Shown here in pieces: positions 1 to 7,780 of a DNA stretch of 64,000 bases (positions within the stretch are counted from its first letter, which is position 1; the number at the start of each line of letters is the position of its first letter). Source of the DNA: CALAED01 sp036378315 (GTDB taxonomy: Bacteria > Actinomycetota > Actinomycetes > Streptosporangiales > Streptosporangiaceae); contig DASUWU010000024.1 of assembly GCA_036378315.1 (NCBI GenBank), positions 1 through 64,000 on the forward strand. The letters are read 5' to 3'. The position numbers were made by a program, and so were the translations under genes. The notes beneath the pieces are model-generated. The model was not told where the DNA came from, did no database searches, and was given only the letters and a program-made list of their open reading frames with translations.

Positions 1-200
1 TCGCGGACATAGCGCAGCTCGTCGTCGAGCTTGTGGATGTCTATGACGACCTCGGGCGAGGCGAGGCGGAGCTTCATCATCGGGATCAGGCTGTGCCCCC
101 CGGCGAGAAGGTAGGCGTCCTCCCCGTGCCGCTCCAGCAGCTCGATCGCCTCTCCCACCGAACCCGCCACCTCGTACTCGAAACGCGCAGGCACCTGCAT
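1..200 (-). CDS. FAD-binding (medium, CoxM-type) subunit of a molybdenum hydroxylase, partial
   Basis: The reverse strand from the ATG at 198-200 reads MQVPARFEYEVAGSVGEAIE, continues with an AGGHSLIPMMKLR segment, and leaves the window at base 1. This is the N-terminus of the FAD-binding subunit of CO dehydrogenase/xanthine dehydrogenase-type enzymes, where AGGxSLxPxMKxR contributes to FAD binding. The subunit passes electrons from the Mo and FeS subunits to FAD in the cytoplasm. The accessory genes immediately upstream (XdhC, VWA and MoxR types) support the call. It appears to have its own promoter (TATAAT at 240-245). Only about 66 residues are visible, so the true substrate (CO or another) cannot be told. 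Confidence 0.85.
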   Translation of the reverse strand, partial: MQVPARFEYEVAGSVGEAIELLERHGEDAYLLAGGHSLIPMMKLRLASPEVVIDIHKLDDELRYVR

Positions 201-239
201 AAGCACCACCCTTTCCCCAGGGACTGCCGAGCGAGGAGG

Positions 240-245
240 ATTATA
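240..245 (-). promoter_or_regulatory. -10 box for the CoxM-type gene
   Basis: On the minus strand these bases read TATAAT, a perfect -10 in otherwise GC-rich DNA. It lies about 40 nt before the ATG at 200 in a 111-nt gap after xdhC. I see no convincing -35. It suggests the enzyme subunits are transcribed separately from the accessory genes. Confidence 0.45.
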
Positions 246-311
246 TATCAGGGCGCACTAAGCATCGTTCTGGAGCGATGGGTTTCCGCGGACGCCCGCT
301 CTACCGGGCAT

Positions 312-1439
312 CTACCGGGCGGCGGACTCGCGAATGTGGATCGGGCCGGAGCGTGCGGCGAGGCGCCCGCCCGAGTGCCCGGTGTGGAGCGCGATGATCT
401 CCGCCGCTATCGCGATCGCCGTCTCCTCGGGCGTCCTCGCCCCGATGTCCAGGCCGATGGGGCTCGATATCCGCGAGAGCTGCTCGCCGGTCATGCCCTC
501 CTCCTTGAGGCGCGCGGTCCGGTTGTCGTGGGTCCGGCGGCTCCCCATCGCCCCGATGTAACCGGCGTCGGTCTTGAGCGCTTCGAGGAGGATCGGGACG
601 TCGAACTTCGGGTCGTGGGTGAGCACGCAGATGACCGTCCGCGAGTCGACCTCGACCTCGGCGAGGAACCGGTGCGGCCACTTGACCACGACCTCGTCGG
701 CCTCGGGGAACCGCTTCGGCGTGGCGAACACCGGGCGGGCGTCGCAGACGGTGACGTGGTAGCCGAGGAACTTGCCCACCCTGGCCACCGCGGCGGCGAA
801 GTCGATGGCGCCGAACACCAGCATCCGCGGCGGCGGCGCGAAGGAGTGGACGAACACGGTCAGCTCGTCCAGCCGGCGCTCGCCCTGCCGGCCGTAGTGC
901 CGCTGCCCGGTGAGCCCCTGCGCCAGCATGCCGCGCGCGTCGTCGTCGACGGCGGCGTCGAGTCTGGCGGCGTACGTCGAGCCGGGAGCCAGCGACCCGG
1001 CCGACCGGTCCGGCCAGATCACCCGGCGGGCGCCGACCGAGCCTGGGCCGGACACGACCGTCGCGACCGCGACCGGCTCGCGCCGCCGGATCGACCCGGC
1101 GACATCCTCGAACTCGGGGAAGGACGCCGGGTTGATCGGCTCGACGATCAGGTCGATGATCCCGCCGCAGGTCAGCCCGACCGCGAAGGCGTCGTCGTCG
1201 CTCACGCCGTAGCGCTGCACGACCGGCTCGCCCGACTCGATGACCGACTGGGCCAGCTCGTACACCGCCCCTTCCACGCAGCCGCCGCTGACGCTGCCGA
1301 CGACCTCGCCGCCGGGCGAGACCGCCATCGCGGCGCCCGGCGGGCGGGGCGCGCTGCGGAACGTGTTGACCACGGTGGCGAGCCCGAAGGTCTCGCCGTC
1401 GCGGTACCAGGTCACGATGTCGTCCAGTACGTCACGCAC
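312..1439 (-). CDS. XdhC/CoxI family molybdenum-enzyme maturation factor
   Basis: 375 residues from a GTG start. The N-terminal XdhC/CoxI domain carries SGGCVEGAV (51-59) and GLTCGG (88-93). The C-terminal Rossmann-like domain starts near residue 206 (MLVFGAIDFAAAVARVGK) and includes a GAMGSRRTHDNR segment. Family members bind molybdenum cofactor, protect and sulfurylate it, and deliver it to xanthine- or CO-dehydrogenase-type enzymes. Its place between the VWA gene and the FAD subunit gene matches cox-type accessory clusters. Length is normal. Whether it serves CO dehydrogenase or another hydroxylase depends on the unseen catalytic subunit to the left. Confidence 0.88.
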   Translation of the reverse strand: MRDVLDDIVTWYRDGETFGLATVVNTFRSAPRPPGAAMAVSPGGEVVGSVSGGCVEGAVYELAQSVIESGEPVVQRYGVSDDDAFAVGLTCGGIIDLIVEPINPASFPEFEDVAGSIRRREPVAVATVVSGPGSVGARRVIWPDRSAGSLAPGSTYAARLDAAVDDDARGMLAQGLTGQRHYGRQGERRLDELTVFVHSFAPPPRMLVFGAIDFAAAVARVGKFLGYHVTVCDARPVFATPKRFPEADEVVVKWPHRFLAEVEVDSRTVICVLTHDPKFDVPILLEALKTDAGYIGAMGSRRTHDNRTARLKEEGMTGEQLSRISSPIGLDIGARTPEETAIAIAAEIIALHTGHSGGRLAARSGPIHIRESAAR

Positions 1440-1490
1440 CGCTGCGTCCTTTCGTCCGTTCGTCGGTCAACGCCGCCGCGCACCGCTGCC

Positions 1491-2609
1491 TCACCCCCGC
1501 CGCCCGGTGCCGGTGCCGATCATCGCGGCCAGCTCGTCGAGGGCGGCCAGGCTGTGCCCGGCGACGAAGTCGTCGATATAGGGCAGGGCGGCGGCCATGC
1601 CGGCGGTCAGCGGCTGGTAGCCGGGCCGCGCCTTGTGCGGGTTGGCCCACACCACGCGATGCGCGAGCCGGTGCAGGTGGGCCATCTGCTCGGCGAGCAG
1701 GCCCGCGTCGCCGCGCTCCCAGCCGTCAGAAGCGATAACGACGATCGCGCCGCGGGCCATCCCCGGCCGGCCGAACCGGTCGAGGAACTCCTTGAGCTCG
1801 GCACCGAGCCGGGTGCCGCCGCTCCAGTCGGGTATCGCCGCCGACACCGCGGTGATCGCCGTGTCGGGGTCGCGGTGCCGCAGCTCGCGGGTCAGCCGGG
1901 TGAGCCGGGTGCCGACGCTGAACACCTCGGTGGTGCGCCCGCCCGAGCGGACGGCCGCGTGCGCGAAGCGCAGCAGCGCGTCGGCGTACGGGCTCATCGA
2001 GCCGCTGACGTCGACCAGCAGCACGACCCGGCGGGGCCGGCGCCGGTGCGTGCGGTGGTGCAGCCGGTACACCTCGCCGCCCCCGCGCAGCACCGCCCGG
2101 ACGGTGCGGCGGGGGTCGAGCCGGCCGGATGACGCGGGGGCGAACCGGCGCGAGCGGCGCTCTTCGGTCGACGCGTCCAGCATGGCGATCAGCCGGTTGA
2201 TCTCCGCCCGTTCGGCCGCGTTCAGCCGGGCGACGTCACGTTGCCGCAGCACCTCGATCTCGCTCGCGGTCGCCAGCCGCACGTCCGCTGGCTCGTCGTC
2301 GCCCTGTTCGCGCTCCCTGCGGCTCGGCAGCGGCACCTGCTGGAAGATCACGACCGGCGGCGCCGGCCGCCTGACGAGCCGCGGGGTCTCGCCGGAGAAG
2401 TACGCGGCGAAGCACCGGTCGTAGCGCGGCAGGTCGTCGGGGTCGGCGCACAGCGTCAGCCGGCCGGCCCAATAGACGTCGGACTCCTTGAGCACGTCGA
2501 CCTCGTCGAGCGCGCGGAAGAAGGCGTGCACCTGGTCGAGATGCGCGCCGACGCCCGCGGCGCGCAGCGTCCTGGCGAACCCGACGACCGTCTCGTCGAG
2601 GTGCCTCAT
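1491..2609 (-). CDS. CoxE-like VWA domain protein
   Basis: 372 residues, ATG start. A charged N-terminal region of about 190 residues is followed by a von Willebrand A domain. Its metal-ion-dependent adhesion site is visible as DVSGSM (Asp200, Ser202, Ser204). CoxE-type proteins work with a MoxR AAA+ ATPase in maturing Mo-Cu CO dehydrogenase. The MoxR gene lies 27 nt upstream and the XdhC gene about 50 nt downstream on the same strand, consistent with one accessory operon. The VWA call is firm. The CoxE role comes from context. Confidence 0.85.
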   Translation of the reverse strand: MRHLDETVVGFARTLRAAGVGAHLDQVHAFFRALDEVDVLKESDVYWAGRLTLCADPDDLPRYDRCFAAYFSGETPRLVRRPAPPVVIFQQVPLPSRREREQGDDEPADVRLATASEIEVLRQRDVARLNAAERAEINRLIAMLDASTEERRSRRFAPASSGRLDPRRTVRAVLRGGGEVYRLHHRTHRRRPRRVVLLVDVSGSMSPYADALLRFAHAAVRSGGRTTEVFSVGTRLTRLTRELRHRDPDTAITAVSAAIPDWSGGTRLGAELKEFLDRFGRPGMARGAIVVIASDGWERGDAGLLAEQMAHLHRLAHRVVWANPHKARPGYQPLTAGMAAALPYIDDFVAGHSLAALDELAAMIGTGTGRRG

Positions 2610-2636
2610 GCCGCATCGCCTCTCATGCCCGCGTCC

Positions 2637-3548
2637 CTACGCGCCGTCCAGCAGCGAGCCGAGGCCGCGCTTGAGGACGCGCTCTGTGTCCTCCCTGTAC
2701 TTCAGGACGGCGCCGAGGGTGACCGCCGCTGTGTCCGGGTCGAGGTCGCGGGCGCCCAGCGCGACGAGCGCCTCCGTCCAGTCGAGGGTCTCGGCCACGC
2801 CGGGCGGCTTGAGCAGGTCGCCGTCCAGGAAGTCGGGCGCGCGCAGCCGCTGGGCGGCGTGCGCGACCCGCTTGGCGAGCCCTTCGGTGGCGTCCGGCAG
2901 CCGGCGCCGGATGATGGCCACCTCGCGCTCGAACGACGGATGCTCCAGCCAGTGGTAAAGGCAGCGCCGCTTGAGCGCGTCGTGCACCTCGCGGGTGCGG
3001 TTGGAGGTGACGACGACGACCGGCGGCTCCTCGGCGTGGATCGTCCCCAGCTCGGGGATCGAGATCGTGAAGTCGCTCAGCACTTCGAGCAGGAATGCCT
3101 CGAACTCGTCGTCGGCCCGGTCGACCTCGTCGACGAGCAGGACGCTCGGCGTGGTCTCGATGGCCCGCAGCAGCGGCCTGGCCACCAGGAAGCGCCGGTC
3201 GTACAGCTCCGACTCGATCTTGTCCACGTCGGTGACGCCGGCCGCCTCGGCCGCCCGCAGGTGCAGCAGCTGGCGCGGGAAGTCCCAGTCGTAGAGCGCC
3301 TGCGCCGCGTCGAGGCCCTCGTAGCATTGCAGCCGGATCAGCGGCGCGCCGAGGACGCGGGCCAGCGTCGTGGCCAGCGAAGTCTTGCCGACCCCTGCCT
3401 CGCCCTCCAGGAACAGTGGCCGCCGCATCCGCAGCGCGAGGAAACATGCGGTGGCGAGCCCGTCGTCCGGGAGGTACTCGTGCTGGTCGAGAAGCTCGGC
3501 CAGCGCCGCGGGCGAGGCGGGCGTCCTGCTTACGGTGCTTTGCGTCAC
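2637..3548 (-). CDS. MoxR-family AAA+ ATPase (CoxD-like)
   Basis: 303 residues. Walker A is GEAGVGKT (49-56) and Walker B is VLLVDEVDRAD (136-146). A sensor-1 type segment (VVVVTSNRTRE) follows, as in MoxR ATPases. These chaperone-like ATPases cooperate with VWA partners in metal-cofactor insertion. In the cox system CoxD acts with CoxE on the Mo-Cu centre. Start is GTG at 3546-3548; an upstream ATG at 3551-3553 runs directly into a stop. A TAGCCT box at 3555-3560 lies 6 nt before the GTG with no Shine-Dalgarno, suggesting a leaderless mRNA that heads the operon. Confidence 0.88.
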   Translation of the reverse strand: MTQSTVSRTPASPAALAELLDQHEYLPDDGLATACFLALRMRRPLFLEGEAGVGKTSLATTLARVLGAPLIRLQCYEGLDAAQALYDWDFPRQLLHLRAAEAAGVTDVDKIESELYDRRFLVARPLLRAIETTPSVLLVDEVDRADDEFEAFLLEVLSDFTISIPELGTIHAEEPPVVVVTSNRTREVHDALKRRCLYHWLEHPSFEREVAIIRRRLPDATEGLAKRVAHAAQRLRAPDFLDGDLLKPPGVAETLDWTEALVALGARDLDPDTAAVTLGAVLKYREDTERVLKRGLGSLLDGA

Positions 3549-3554
3549 GCCATC

Positions 3555-3560
3555 AGGCTA
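3555..3560 (-). promoter_or_regulatory. -10 box of a putative leaderless promoter for the MoxR gene
   Basis: TAGCCT on the minus strand, 6 nt before the GTG start. Spacing and the missing Shine-Dalgarno match other starts in this window (idsA, pknL, metF). Confidence 0.4.
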
Positions 3561-3634
3561 CGTCGGCAGCGGCCGTTGTTGTCGTCAGGCCCGATGTCAA
3601 CTGTTCATGACGGAACCATGGCCGCTTCCATCTC

Positions 3635-3663
3635 TTGGCGATCGACTTAACCTGAAATAGGTG
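3635..3663 (+). promoter_or_regulatory. promoter of the selenium-binding protein operon
   Basis: TTGGCG at 3635-3640, a 17-nt spacer and TAGGTG at 3658-3663. It lies 84 nt before the ATG at 3747 and fits a sigma-70/HrdB-type promoter. Confidence 0.4.
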
Positions 3664-3697
3664 GTCGTATCGGCACCGGAGATGACGTGCGAGTCTT

Positions 3698-3721
3698 GTC
3701 ACCCCTCAGAGGGGGTGTGAC
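3698..3721 (+). other. 5'-UTR hairpin before the selenium-binding protein gene
   Basis: GTCACCCC pairs with GGGGTGTGAC (one bulged T) just upstream of the GAGGAG Shine-Dalgarno at 3735-3740. It could modulate translation or mRNA stability. No ligand class is recognised. Confidence 0.3.
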
Positions 3722-3746
3722 GATGCTCCCGACCGAGGAGGCTCCT

Positions 3747-5144
3747 ATGGCGCTGTGGAAGCCGGATCCCACGTTCTATCCCTCCCCGCGCGACGCGGTG
3801 GCCGCCCCGCCGGAGGCGCTCGCCTACGTCGTCGCCTTCGACCGGTCGGCGCAGCGCCCCGACGCGGTCGCGGTGCTGGACGTCGATCCGGGCTCGGCCT
3901 CCTACGGCGGCGTCGTCGGCTGGACCGACCTGCCCAACCTCGGCGACGAGCTGCACCACTTCGGGTGGAACGCGTGCAGCAGCGCGCTGTGCCCGTACGC
4001 GCCGCACCCGCACGTCGAGCGGCGCTATCTGATCGTTCCCGGGCTGCGCTCGTCGCGGATCTACGTGATCGACACCAAGGACGATCCGGTGCGGCCGCAG
4101 ATCGTCAAGGTGCTCGAGCCGGACGAGCTGGCCAAGCGCGCCGGCTACTCGCGGCCGCACACCGTGCACTGCGGGCCCGAGGGGCTGTACGTCAGCGCGC
4201 TCGGCGGCGCGAACGGCGCGGACGGGCCGGGCGGCATCGCGCTGCTCGACCACACGTCGTTCGAGGTCCTCGGCCGGTGGGAGGTCGACCGCGGTCCGCA
4301 GTACCTCGCCTACGACGTCTGGTGGCACATCGCGCACGACGTGATGGTGACGTCGGAGTGGGGAACGCCGTCGATGATCGAGGACGGTGTGGTCGGCGAG
4401 CTGCTGCTCGGCCGCAAGTACGGCCACGCGCTGCACTTCTGGGACCTGCGCAAGCGCCGCCACGTGCAGACGGTCGACCTCGGCGACGAACACCAGATGG
4501 CCCTGGAGCTGCGCCCGGCGCACGACCCGACCAAGCAGTACGGATTCCTCGGCGTGGTGGTGAGCGTAGAGGACCTGTCGGCATCGGTGTGGGTGTGGCA
4601 CCGCGACGGCTCTGGCTGGGCCGCCACCAAGGTCATCACCATCCCGGCCGAGCCGGCCGACCCGGCGGCCCTGCCGCCGGTGATCCAACCGTTCGGCGCG
4701 GTGCCGCCGCTGGTCACCGACATCGATCTGTCGGTGGACGACCGGTACCTGTACGTCTCCTGCTGGGGCACCGGCGAGCTCAAGCGCTACGACGTGACCG
4801 ACCCCTTCCACCCGGTGGAGGCGGGCTCGGTGCGGATCGGCGGGATCGTGGGGCGCACCCCGCACCCGGCCGAGCCGTCGCTGCCGCTGGCGGGCGGCCC
4901 GCAGATGGTCGAGGTGAGCCGGGACGGGACGCGGGTGTACGTGACGAACTCGCTGTACGGGGCCTGGGACGACCAGTTCTATCCCGACGGGGTGGGCGCC
5001 TGGATGGCCAAGCTCGACTCGGCCGAGACGTTCGGGTTCGACGAGCGGTTCTTCCCGCACGGCGACGACTTCCGCGGCCTGCGCCCCCACCAGGTCAGGC
5101 TGCAGGGCGGCGACGCGTCCTCCGACTCCTACTGCTATCCCTGA
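3747..5144 (+). CDS. selenium-binding protein SBP56 / methanethiol oxidase
   Basis: 465 residues from the ATG at 3747, which has GAGGAG six bases upstream; an upstream in-frame start at 3687 lacks this. The family is a seven-bladed propeller. The HFGWNACSS segment with Cys77 matches the conserved SBP56 selenium/copper site, and ELHHFGWN and many DLSVDDRYLYVSCWGTGEL-like blade strands are present. Human SELENBP1 and bacterial MtoX oxidise methanethiol to formaldehyde, sulfide and peroxide with copper. The bacterial assignment here is by family. A membrane protein gene follows 10 nt downstream, so the two are probably co-transcribed. Confidence 0.85.
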   Translation: MALWKPDPTFYPSPRDAVAAPPEALAYVVAFDRSAQRPDAVAVLDVDPGSASYGGVVGWTDLPNLGDELHHFGWNACSSALCPYAPHPHVERRYLIVPGLRSSRIYVIDTKDDPVRPQIVKVLEPDELAKRAGYSRPHTVHCGPEGLYVSALGGANGADGPGGIALLDHTSFEVLGRWEVDRGPQYLAYDVWWHIAHDVMVTSEWGTPSMIEDGVVGELLLGRKYGHALHFWDLRKRRHVQTVDLGDEHQMALELRPAHDPTKQYGFLGVVVSVEDLSASVWVWHRDGSGWAATKVITIPAEPADPAALPPVIQPFGAVPPLVTDIDLSVDDRYLYVSCWGTGELKRYDVTDPFHPVEAGSVRIGGIVGRTPHPAEPSLPLAGGPQMVEVSRDGTRVYVTNSLYGAWDDQFYPDGVGAWMAKLDSAETFGFDERFFPHGDDFRGLRPHQVRLQGGDASSDSYCYP

Positions 5145-5154
5145 TGCCGGTGCG

Positions 5155-5811
5155 ATGGGCAACGGGTCGCTCGCCGCGCTGATCGCGCTCGGCGCCTTCC
5201 ACGGGCTCAACCCGGGTATGGGCTGGCTGTTCGCCGTGGCCCGTGGCCTGCAGGAACGCAGCCGGTCGCTGGTGTTGCAGGCGCTGCCGGCCATCGCCGC
5301 CGGACACGCGGCGTCGGTCGGCGCGGTCGTGATCCTGGTCACCCTCACCGAGTCGGTCGTCGCCGGCCAGGCCGTCGCGATCGGCGGTGGCGCGCTGCTG
5401 GCCGGCTTCGGCCTGTGGCGGCTGCTGTCGCGCCGGCATTTCCGGTGGGTGGGCATGCGGCTCTCGCTCTGGCAGCTGAGCTGCTGGTCGTTCCTGATGT
5501 CCTCGGTGCACGGCGCCGGCCTCATGCTGCTGCCGATCCTCACCGCGCGGACCGCGGCGTCCGGCACCGCGGGCGGCGCCCATGCCCACGCCCACGGGAT
5601 GACCGCGGGCCCTGGCAGCGCCGTGACGGCGGGGATCTTCGTGACCGCCGTGCACACGCTGGCCATGTTCGTCGTGGCCGGCGCGATCGCCATCGTGGTG
5701 TACGAGGTGGTGGGGGTGGCCGTGCTGCGCCGGGCATGGTTCAACCTCGACCGGCTCTGGGCGGTGGCGCTCATCGGCGCCGGCGCGGCGACGCTCATCG
5801 CCACCGCCTGA
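5155..5811 (+). CDS. polytopic membrane protein with conserved histidines
   Basis: 218 residues with about six hydrophobic segments. Histidines sit in or beside them: AFHGLNPGMGW near the N-terminus, GHAAS, SVHGAGLM and VHTLAMF. A His-rich loop (AHAHAHGM) joins segments 4 and 5. The arrangement suggests metal handling or transport, loosely like NicO/RcnA-type proteins, but I cannot assign a family. It starts 10 nt after the SBP56-type gene and probably supports it, for instance with metal or sulfur-gas handling; that is inference. Confidence 0.7.
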   Translation: MGNGSLAALIALGAFHGLNPGMGWLFAVARGLQERSRSLVLQALPAIAAGHAASVGAVVILVTLTESVVAGQAVAIGGGALLAGFGLWRLLSRRHFRWVGMRLSLWQLSCWSFLMSSVHGAGLMLLPILTARTAASGTAGGAHAHAHGMTAGPGSAVTAGIFVTAVHTLAMFVVAGAIAIVVYEVVGVAVLRRAWFNLDRLWAVALIGAGAATLIATA

Positions 5812-5848
5812 ACCGCGCGCGGCTACACCGTGCGACTACACCATGCGA

Positions 5849-6286
5849 CTACATCGTCGGGTCCGGCGCCTCGCCGTGCTCGTGCACCAGCGCCCGCAGC
5901 TCGGCCAGCGCCCGCATGGCCCGGGCGCCGTCGGACCGCTGGATGCCCATCGCGCTCACCGTGGACCCGTCGGCGAGGTCGAGCGTGGGCCACGGCTCCC
6001 CGTCGCCCATGGTGACCGCGAGCACCTCTGCCCACTCCAGACGCCGCGTCCTTGCCGGGTTGACGAGCGTGAGGCCCGCGGCGTCCGCGCTGACCCGGCA
6101 GCGGCCGAGCAGGCCGAGCAGGGCCGCGATCGCCAGCCCGAACAGCACGAGCCCGACCCGGTCGGCGATGCTGAACGGCGGCGCGACGACGATGGCGAGC
6201 ACCACCATGGTGATCATGACGGCGACCGCCAGCACGGCCGCCATCCGCCGGCTGCGGCGCGGCCGCCACGTCACCGGCAGGGACAT
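5849..6286 (-). CDS. membrane-anchored PH-domain protein
   Basis: About 145 residues from the ATG at 6284-6286, 13 nt after the hisG stop. The N-terminus is basic (TWRPRRSRR), followed by two hydrophobic segments and a soluble bacterial PH-like domain (CRVSADAAGLTLVNPARTRR, then a WAEV strand). Proteins of this type commonly follow hisG in actinomycetes. Function is unknown. It converges on the membrane protein gene with a 37-nt gap. Confidence 0.7.
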   Translation of the reverse strand: MSLPVTWRPRRSRRMAAVLAVAVMITMVVLAIVVAPPFSIADRVGLVLFGLAIAALLGLLGRCRVSADAAGLTLVNPARTRRLEWAEVLAVTMGDGEPWPTLDLADGSTVSAMGIQRSDGARAMRALAELRALVHEHGEAPDPTM

Positions 6287-6299
6287 CTGCGAGCGTGAG

Positions 6300-7175
6300 T
6301 CAGTCAACGATCTTGGAGATGGGTATCTCGAGGATGTCCCTGGCACCGGCCGCCTTGAGCGCGGGGATCAAGGTGTTGACGCCGCGCTTGGCCACCACGC
6401 TCTCGACCGCGTGCATCCGCCCGCCGGCCAGCGGCGTGACGGTCGGCGCCGACATGGCCGGCATGATGTCGAGCACCGCGGCCAGTTCGCCGTCGGCGAC
6501 GTTGAGCTTCAGCAGCACGTTGCCGCGGGCGCGGATGGCCCCCTGCAGCAGCAGCGCGATGTCCTCCATCGCGGCCCGCTTGTCCGCGTCCTCGTACGCC
6601 GCCCGGTTGGCCACCAGCTCGGTGTAGCTGGTCAGCAGCGTCTCGAGGATGCGCAGCCCGTTCTTGCGCAACGACGAGCCGGTCTCCGTCAGGTCGACGA
6701 TCGCGTCCACGATGTCGGGCACCTTGGCCTCCGTGGCGCCGTACGAGGGCACCACGTTGGCCTTGACCCCGTGCCTGTCGAGGAACCTGCGGGTCAGCGA
6801 GGGGAACTCGGTGGAGATCCGGATGCCTTCCGGCAGCTCGGTGACCGCCTGCCACGGCGCGTCCTGCGGCACCGCGAGGATCACCCGCACCGGGTTGGCG
6901 GTGGCCTTGGAGTACTTGAGCTCACCGAGACTGACCACGTCGGAGTCGGTCTCGGCGATCCAGTCGCGGCCGGTGATGCCGAGGTCGAACAAACCCTGTT
7001 CGAGGTAGGTGGGGATCTCCTGGGGGCGCAGCACCCGGACCCGGTCGATGCGCGGGTCGTCGATCGAGGCGCGGTAGTCGCGGTCGGACGCCCGCCGGAC
7101 CGTCAGGTCGGCGGCGTCGAACAGCTCCATGGTCGCCTTTTCCAGGGAGCCCTTCGGCAGCACGAGAGAGAGCAC
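6300..7175 (-). CDS. hisG: ATP phosphoribosyltransferase, long form
   Basis: 291 residues. HisG catalyses the first step of histidine synthesis, joining ATP and PRPP to phosphoribosyl-ATP. The N-terminus MLSLVLPKGSLEKATMELF and the DLGITGRDWI segment are typical, and a C-terminal ACT-like regulatory region (residues about 210-290) marks the HisG-L type, which is feedback-inhibited by histidine and does not need HisZ. Start is GTG at 7173-7175 with GGAAGG eight bases upstream. It lies 46 nt after ribH. The hisE gene often found directly upstream of hisG in actinomycetes is absent. Confidence 0.95.
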   Translation of the reverse strand: MLSLVLPKGSLEKATMELFDAADLTVRRASDRDYRASIDDPRIDRVRVLRPQEIPTYLEQGLFDLGITGRDWIAETDSDVVSLGELKYSKATANPVRVILAVPQDAPWQAVTELPEGIRISTEFPSLTRRFLDRHGVKANVVPSYGATEAKVPDIVDAIVDLTETGSSLRKNGLRILETLLTSYTELVANRAAYEDADKRAAMEDIALLLQGAIRARGNVLLKLNVADGELAAVLDIMPAMSAPTVTPLAGGRMHAVESVVAKRGVNTLIPALKAAGARDILEIPISKIVD

Positions 7176-7221
7176 GGCAGAAACCTTCCATAGTCGGGAG
7201 CGGGTGAAACGGGGACCTGAC

Positions 7222-7734
7222 TCAGAAGCCCGGATGTTCGGAGAGGTGCCCGGCCGGGCCGTGATGCCGGAGACCTCGCAGCGTCAGTGCCGTGTCGAGC
7301 GCGGCCACGGTCGCCTCCCACCCCTTGTCCTCGCGGCTGCCGTCGAGACCGCATCTGTCGATCGCCTGGTCGACGTCGTCGCAGGTGAGCACGCCGTTGC
7401 CCACCGGCGTACCCTCGTCGAGTGCGACCCTGGTCAACCCACTGGTCACCGATTCGCACACGTAGTCGAAATGCGCCGTCTCCCCGCGGATCACCGCGCC
7501 CAGGCACACGACCGCGTCGAGGTCGCGGGCGAGCTGCTGGGCGATCACCGGGAGCTCCAGCGAGCCGGCGACGCGGACGACCACCGGCTCGGCCACGCCG
7601 CACGCCTTGGCCGCGGCGACGGCGCGCTCCAGCAGCCGGTCGGTGACCTTCGGGTGCCATCGCGTGCAGGCGACGCCGAGCGTCAGCCCGGCGGCGTCGA
7701 CCGTGCTGTCGGCCGGGCGCCCCGTTCCGCTCAC
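7222..7734 (-). CDS. ribH: 6,7-dimethyl-8-ribityllumazine synthase
   Basis: 170 residues, GTG start. It condenses 5-amino-6-ribitylaminouracil with dihydroxybutanone phosphate to lumazine, the penultimate riboflavin step. GAVIRGETAHFDYV carries the catalytic His region of the family. The C-terminal tail (RGLRHHGPAGHLSEHPGF) is slightly longer than usual. It lies 46 nt after ribBA on the same strand, in the operon headed by the FMN riboswitch. Confidence 0.95.
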   Translation of the reverse strand: MSGTGRPADSTVDAAGLTLGVACTRWHPKVTDRLLERAVAAAKACGVAEPVVVRVAGSLELPVIAQQLARDLDAVVCLGAVIRGETAHFDYVCESVTSGLTRVALDEGTPVGNGVLTCDDVDQAIDRCGLDGSREDKGWEATVAALDTALTLRGLRHHGPAGHLSEHPGF

Positions 7735-7780
7735 CGTGTCCCCCGCCGGGTCGTGGGGCGCTCGGTCGTGGACCGCTCGC

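Noticed and set aside
33..2132. Long open frame of 699 codons on the plus strand
   Set aside because: It is antisense to the XdhC and VWA genes, has no ribosome site, is Arg/His/Pro-rich and matches no family; a GC-rich shadow.
3687..3746. Upstream in-frame start for the selenium-binding protein
   Set aside because: It overlaps the 5'-UTR hairpin and lacks a ribosome site, while the ATG at 3747 has GAGGAG at ideal spacing and gives the usual length.
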